Shown one piece after another: positions 59,026 to 64,000 of a stretch of 64,000 nt of DNA. The first letter of the stretch is position 1, and each line of letters begins with the position of its first letter. A program made the position numbers and the translations under genes. The notes beneath the pieces were generated by a model. It did not search any database, was not told the origin of the DNA, and saw only the letters and a program-made list of their open reading frames with translations. Source of the DNA: Halichoerus grypus (Eukaryota; Chordata; Mammalia; Carnivora; Phocidae); assembly GCF_964656455.1 (NCBI RefSeq), contig NC_135720.1:53842598-53906597 (forward strand). Reading direction: 5' to 3'.

Positions 59026-59424
59026 AAAATGAGCTCGTCTGGGAATGAAATGATACCTTGAATTCAGAAAGAGTTAATGCAGAAGGAGCATGCTGCCAGG
59101 CGATGTCATCCATACCTCCACGCAGATGCGCAGAGGCACACGTGTAGGGATATAAAAATTGCTAGCAATGTGTCTGTGCAACCCCTTTCTTTCGGGCATC
59201 AGAAGTAGTTCCAGCAGGGACATCTCTTCTAATGCAGACGTGGCTGAAAACCTGTCTCTGTGGCTCACGACTCTACCACAGTTCCTGGGAGGTTAGGCGG
59301 GAGTTCCTGTTGAGCCTTTGTTCCTGGAGCAGCCCCCCACTGTCGCTGTGTGCAGACCTCCTTTCTTCCATCTCTCAGCCTCACTGCACATTCACCTTCC
59401 TGAACTGTGGAAGGTTCCATGGGG

Positions 59425-59532
59425 CTCCCTTATTCAGAAGCTTTCAGTGAGTTTCTGCTGTCCGAAGAATAAATCCCAAACTCCACAGGACTCAAGGCCC
59501 TCATCACTCTGATCCCCAGTTCCTTCCCTCAC
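59425..59532 (+). repeat. L2 3' UTR, sense
   Basis: agctttcagtgagtttctgc, gaataaatcccaaactccac and aaggccctcatcactctgat match the L2 block containing tggcttcccat and aaactcctta. A T22 run follows at 59533-59554. Confidence 0.7.
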
Positions 59533-59589
59533 TTTTTTTTTTTTTTTTTTTTTTGCCTAACACTCCACACAGTTCAGCCCAGCTGATGG

Positions 59590-59735
59590 GTCACTCATTC
59601 ATTCCACAGACATAGATTGAAGGCCGAGGATGTGTCTTGCACTTTACCAGGTTTTGGAGACATAAACAGACGCCATTCCTACCCCCTGGAGTCTACTGTC
59701 TGGTGAGGAAATATTTATACAAATAATTGTTTTCT
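59590..59735 (-). repeat. L2 3' end, antisense
   Basis: cactcattcattccacagac, actttaccaggttttggaga, cgccattcctaccccctgga and gtctactgtctggtgaggaa. Confidence 0.65.
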
Positions 59736-60559
59736 CGGAAACGGCTATGAAGAACGGGGCTAGAGAAGCATAACTTAGCTCTCCTTAAACCCTGTTCTCC
59801 ACCTTGGGTGGAGGCTCCTGATGAGAGTCACGTCTTTACCTCCCCAAGAGGGCCTACCATGCAGCTCCGCGTGTGGTGGGTGCTCAGGGACGTCTAGGCA
59901 GAGATTATTGGTGACAAAACATCACAAGTGGATGGGCTATTCCAAGCCACGTGGTCAGTGGTTTTCCATGCCTGAGCAGCCGCAAGAGAGTCAGGGTGCG
60001 GGATGTGGCCCACCCCCGCCAGGCTTTGTGCAAGGCGTTCAATGGCAGTAGCCTTCCTGTGAATTCCTCCCAAGACCGTAGAGACAAGTTTACTCAGTAG
60101 AATTCTTTGATTGAGGAGCAACACTTTTAAAAACATGTTTGAGATCTTCTGGCAAGACCCTCTTTCCAGAGGGAGGGCCCTGAAAGGGAAACGATGGCTC
60201 CTCTTCTCCTTTGAGGGACTCAGACACCACCCAGAAGTTGTCCTGACGGGGAGCATTATCACCAGCGGAGTATGGTGGGTGATGCCTGTCAAAGTCATGG
60301 TGTCCCGCCCTCGGCTGTCAACTGGGGAGCATGGGGAGCAAGAACCGATGTGACGCCATCGCCCATCGAGACACAGCGTTACATCATGCAAATCCACGAG
60401 GAGTTTCTGTGGAACCAGAAGAGGGAGTGAGCTTCTTACTAGCTGCTCTGAGGCGTTTCATGAGTTAAAGTGAACACGAGCTTATGAAATCATAACTTGC
60501 GTTTTCTTCTTCATACTGTACTCACCAGGCTGGGCAGCAGGTTTTTAAAGAGAGGCCCT
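59736..60559. other. Intergenic stretch, no gene recognised
   Basis: A 167-codon - strand frame (59894-60397) overlaps + strand frames and shows no motif. Nothing else recognised. Confidence 0.5.
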
Positions 60560-60710
60560 CAGGCTACTTTCCGGTTAGAATCATCTGGGGATTCCTGTGC
60601 CTCATCCCAAATCTTCCAAACCAGGTCTGGGGTGAAACCCAAAACCTGCCTGCCGTCAGGGTGCCCCCGGGCACTTGTGCAAACTGAGCCAGGGTTGAGA
60701 ACGGCTGCTG
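60560..60710 (+). mobile_element. MER5A-like element
   Basis: ccggttagaatcatctgggg, ccaaaccaggtctggggtga and gccagggttgagaacggctg in MER5A order, both ends diverged. Confidence 0.65.
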
Positions 60711-61008
60711 AGCATGCGCAGCCCCAACCTTCCCGGGGTTCCTTCCTCTCCTTCCCTCACTGTCGGCCCTGCCTCCCTCTAATCTGCACTGGAGGTGGCG
60801 GTTTGCTTTCCCTGGTCCCCAGAGCTTATGGTCTGCCACCAAAACTACCCACCCTGCTGTCACCGCAAACTGTCCAGAGTTGTTAGAGTTGCCTCTTGGT
60901 AGGGAGTGGCCACTCTAGTGGGGGCTGGCTCTGCTATGGCCCTGGAGGGAGAGGGCACAGGTGCCATGATGGGGACAAGGGGATTCCACTACAACAGGAT
61001 GCTTGGGT
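60711..61008. other. Intergenic stretch, GC-rich
   Basis: Nothing recognised. Confidence 0.5.
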
Positions 61009-61025
61009 TAAAAACACCAAACTCA

Positions 61026-61222
61026 GGGGCGCCTGGTGGCTCAGTCGTTACGCGTCTGCCTTCGGCTCAGGTCATGCTCCCGGGGTCCTGGGATCGAGCC
61101 CGTGTCGGGCTCCCTGCTCGGCGGGAAGCCTGCTTCTCCCTCTCCCACTCCCCCTGCTTGTGCTCCCTCTCTCGCTGTGTCTCTCTCTGTCAAATAAATA
61201 AATAAAATCTTAAAAAAATTTT
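61026..61222 (+). mobile_element. Carnivore SINE (SINEC), sense, young arctoid-type copy
   Basis: gggcgcctggtggctcagtc head (one G short), ctcggcgggaagcctgcttc, tail aaataaataaataaaatctt then A and T runs. Flanks taaaaacaccaaactc and taaaccccacaaaactc are imperfect duplications (about 61009-61024, 61226-61242). Confidence 0.93.
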
Positions 61223-61242
61223 TTTTAAACCCCACAAAACTC

Positions 61243-62400
61243 CTGTAGTCCTTGTATTTCCTAAATAGAAAACAATGCATTTTTTTATTGTAGGAAAGGT
61301 GAACTTAAAAGGCCCAAAAAAGAATGAGGAAGAAAACAAAAATCTACCACAAACTCACACTATGGACATAATAATGAACATATGAATAAACTCCCTTCAA
61401 ATCTTTTTTCCTTTTCATGTATTTGTGACCATGATGTTCTATCTTACCAGTTCAAACTACAGAATGATCACAGCTCTTTTAACATTAAGATTAATCAGAT
61501 TTGGGCCCCCATCCTGCAAATGCGTCTGTAGCTTCCTGTGATAATTTTAAGAAGTTTACTTGGTCCCAGTGCTATTGTTCAGTTCTGGTCTTAGTTCCTT
61601 GCTGCGGAGCTGTTGGGATGTGTTGTTGCTGCCTGCCTGCGGTCAGTCTCCTTGATTTTAAAAGGTGGCCCCTATACCCCCGCTGGAACAAGAGCTTAGA
61701 CATGGCCGCTGAGGCGGGAGGACTCCGTAACACTGCTAGGAAGCCAGTCAGTTCATCAGAGATGTTCTTGCAATATCGAACCTCAAAGAATAACAGCCAA
61801 CACCTCAATCCCTTTCCTCTTGGGTAGTTCTGACAATGTGTCCACTCCTTGCTATAGGAATGTCCTAAAACGTATGGACAGGGACCACCTTTGTCAAGCC
61901 TTCCCCCCGCAACTCAAAAGTCCTACTAACCCCCAAATCACCCCTGAAGTGATTCTCCCCAAGGTGACCCACCAATGGACAGCTGCTCAAAGGTGGCTGG
62001 AAACTTTCCAATGTCATCCTACCTTAAAATGTATGAAAAAATGATGTGGACTTAAACTCTATTTTTAATGATATAAGGACTTTCTACTTTATCCTTTCTA
62101 CCACTCCCAAATCCTGATTATTATTCCTAAAAATGTTTGAATTATAGTTTGTTTGTTTGTTTGTTTGTTTTTTCCAAGGCAGCCTCTTAAAGGAAATACT
62201 ACCGGGGCTAATCCTGGAGAGCACTGGCTTTCTTACCTCACATTATTTTATTCCCTTTCTCCATTTCAGGGCCTGTCTATAGACCCCTAGGCTGCAGGGA
62301 TGCTAGACTGTCCTTCCCAAGTCTTTTCTGATAAAAATACTTTCATAAAAACCAACTTACTCTAACAAAACCAACCTTTAACAAGATTTTAGGACTTTTC
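61243..62400. other. Unassigned stretch, possibly a diverged old element
   Basis: Word use at 61500-62330 (ccaccaatggacagctgctc and similar) looks unlike its neighbours, but I can match it to no family. A 108-codon frame (61501-61827) has no motif. (GTTT)n lies at about 62150-62170. Confidence 0.35.
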
Positions 62401-62417
62401 CAGTAGGAGGGTATTTT

Positions 62418-62463
62418 TAAAGAGAATGAGAGAGAGAGACAGAGAGACAGAGACAGAGAGAGC
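62418..62463. repeat. (GA)n/(CAGA)n low-complexity tract
   Basis: agaatgagagagagagacag then agagacagagacagagagag. Simple purine-rich tract. Confidence 0.85.
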
Positions 62464-62659
62464 ATATAATGGCTAGCACCAAGAATGAATCACTAATGAT
62501 GGCATTCATCATCTGTGGGGTAAAGAGCATTTGACATACTTCCAATCACACTTTGTGGTTGTTTGGATGCCTGGTTGCTCTGCTCTGCTGGAGGCTGGCC
62601 CCAGATATTTCTGCCTGCTGGAAAATTAAAATAGAAAGCATTTCATGTAGGCACACTAA

Positions 62660-62795
62660 TGCATACTGTTCAAGACTGACAAAATACTGATAACAGTTGA
62701 AGCTGGATGATTGGCACATGGAGATTCATATACTATTGTCTCTACTTTTGTGGATGCTTGGAAATTTTCATAATAGAAAGTTTAAAAATGCTGTT
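62660..62795 (+). repeat. Ancient L1-type 3' end
   Basis: aagctggatgattggcacat, ggagattcatatactattgt, ctctacttttgtggatgctt and ggaaattttcataatagaaa are the terminal words of an old mammalian L1 3' end. Confidence 0.6.
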
Positions 62796-62799
62796 TAAT

Positions 62800-64000
62800 C
62801 AAAAACTGGTTTGGTGATTATGTTGGGCTTTTGACTTTGTGCAGATTGGAAGAGTGAGTAAAAAGATTTGAAAAAAGAGCGAAATATATAATTTCATTTA
62901 GTCAGTTCATAACTGACAAATTCACTTTGAACATGAGGAATTAAGTCATTGCACAAAAATATGCCACAAATCCAGTTCCTTTCTCTTTAGTAAAATAATA
63001 TTTTTATAATCCAGGAAGTAAAGCACCATTATGCAAAAAGAGAGGGATCTATGTACACAGTACAGGCCCTCCAAAAAAATTTACCAAACTTTTCTTGTAT
63101 GAAAAATAACCACAGGTCCAGGCTGGTTCCAACTCTTGCCACAGTCATTCATGAAACCTGTACTAGCAGAAATGCAGGGTCTTCTGAAATAATCATACAT
63201 ACTTTAGAGACTCAGGAAGTTAAGGTTAATTATTGTTTCATAATCTGAGAACTTGTCATTGGATGATATAAAATTATGGTCATCAGAAACTAGTTTAATA
63301 GTGACAGTGTGGATTATCTCAGGGATATCTTGCATTGTAAATATACAAAGTAAAACTTGACCATCCAGAAATCTTGGGGAGGGAGTCATTTTTTTGTTAT
63401 TTTGGTGATACCGATATCCTTCAGGTAAAAAAACTTTAACCATTATGTACAGGAATTTCTTGGGAAAGTTGTGAAGCTCTCCAACATGTTACAGTTGATC
63501 ATGTGTGTCAGTGTGTCAGATGTCATCCCTACACAATTACTGCATTTCTCAATGTCAAGGAGGCTGTGGTTGGGCTATCATGTCCTACACGAACTGATAT
63601 CACATTTATGCCTTCATAAAGCTCTTCTGTCTGTTCAGGTATCAGCTCCCTCTTCTATCCACTCCAGGATGCAGGTTTCCAGTGTCTTTCCCTCTGGGCT
63701 CTGCCTTTTCATTTGTTGTTTCTAGCCTTTTATGAACTAGAAAAAAGATCCCTGGCCCTTTTAGAATTGTGTAGAAATTAGGAGTAAGTAGAATCTCAAT
63801 GACTCTGAATGAGGGGTTTGCCTAATAAGCCAAGTACTGGGATTGAGCACTGGACTTCTAGAAAACCCTTGCTGGTGGATCAGAGGCTAGTATACTGAAC
63901 GGATAGGGTCTTCCCATCAAAATAACTTATATGGTTTGGGTAAGTATAACATTTCTGTGTCATATTTTAGGCTCTATGTTGCTTTTTCTCATTTATTAAC
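62800..64000. other. AT-rich intergenic end of window
   Basis: No gene, RNA or clear repeat. Frames of 65-84 codons only. No PRDM1-like exon was seen on the - strand. Confidence 0.5.

Larger units (their letters stand above)
57262..59424. other. Unique intergenic stretch
   Basis: No gene recognised. Frames of 150 (57432-57884, +) and 155 codons (58017-58484, -) lack motifs and overlap frames on the other strand. Holds the inverted repeat at 58880-58927 and the (GT)n at 58992. Confidence 0.5.

Noticed and set aside
59894..60397. 167-codon frame, - strand
   Set aside because: No motif, no splice context, and + strand frames overlap it; typical of GC-rich noncoding DNA.
62800..64000. Start of PRDM1 3' UTR on the - strand
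   Set aside because: No PRDM1 coding words or convincing - strand poly(A) arrangement was seen; in human the gene ends farther away than this window reaches.

Overview
The window is vertebrate nuclear DNA from a carnivoran mammal. The best evidence is 19 copies of the carnivore tRNA-Lys-type SINE (CAN-SINE/SINEC), most of them flanked by clear target-site duplications. The younger copies carry body sequence that I associate with arctoid caniforms (bears, pinnipeds, mustelids) rather than dog or cat. I cannot place the species more closely. L2, MIR, MER5-type, MLT1 and old L1 relics form the expected older mammalian background.

Only one protein-coding gene is recognisable. The last exon of ATG5 (autophagy protein 5) lies on the + strand at 10433-10569, after a normal polypyrimidine tract and AG acceptor. 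It encodes the C-terminal 44 residues plus part of one split codon, ending in [10 protein letters not shown] and a TGA stop. Bases 1-10432 are then the final intron of ATG5. A 3' UTR of about 2.1 kb runs to a poly(A) signal at 12626-12631. It contains seed matches for miR-30 and miR-181, both reported regulators of ATG5.

From about 12.65 kb to the end I see no exon, RNA gene or CpG-island promoter. In human, ATG5 and PRDM1 are adjacent and convergent, so this stretch is most likely the ATG5-PRDM1 intergenic region, with PRDM1 expected on the - strand beyond the right edge. That is inference from synteny; no PRDM1 exon was seen.

Region by region: 1-10.4 kb is AT-rich intron with four SINEs. 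10.4-12.65 kb is the ATG5 terminal exon. 12.7-16.7 kb is mostly unique, with one SINE. 16.7-21.3 kb is a dense stack of L2, MIR, ERV LTR, hairpin DNA element, Tigger-like element and SINEs, in which the order of insertion can be read. 22-29 kb holds MER5, L1 and L2/MIR relics. 29-35 kb is mostly unique, with one SINE. 35.0-35.5 kb is an MLT1 LTR. 36-39 kb has an (AC)n tract and one SINE. 39-41 kb holds ancient L1 3' ends. 41.9-42.2 kb is a retroposed copy of an unidentified transcript. 43.3-44.2 kb is a cluster of four SINEs. 44-64 kb is more GC-rich, mostly unique sequence with MIR/L2 relics, two (GT)n tracts and scattered SINEs.

The open reading frames in the window (up to 187 codons) look like chance frames. 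I found no new gene system. The most interesting items are the anonymous processed retrocopy, a SINE that lacks its A-tail despite perfect target-site duplications, the nested transposon stack, and some short inverted or tandem repeats in otherwise unique DNA.
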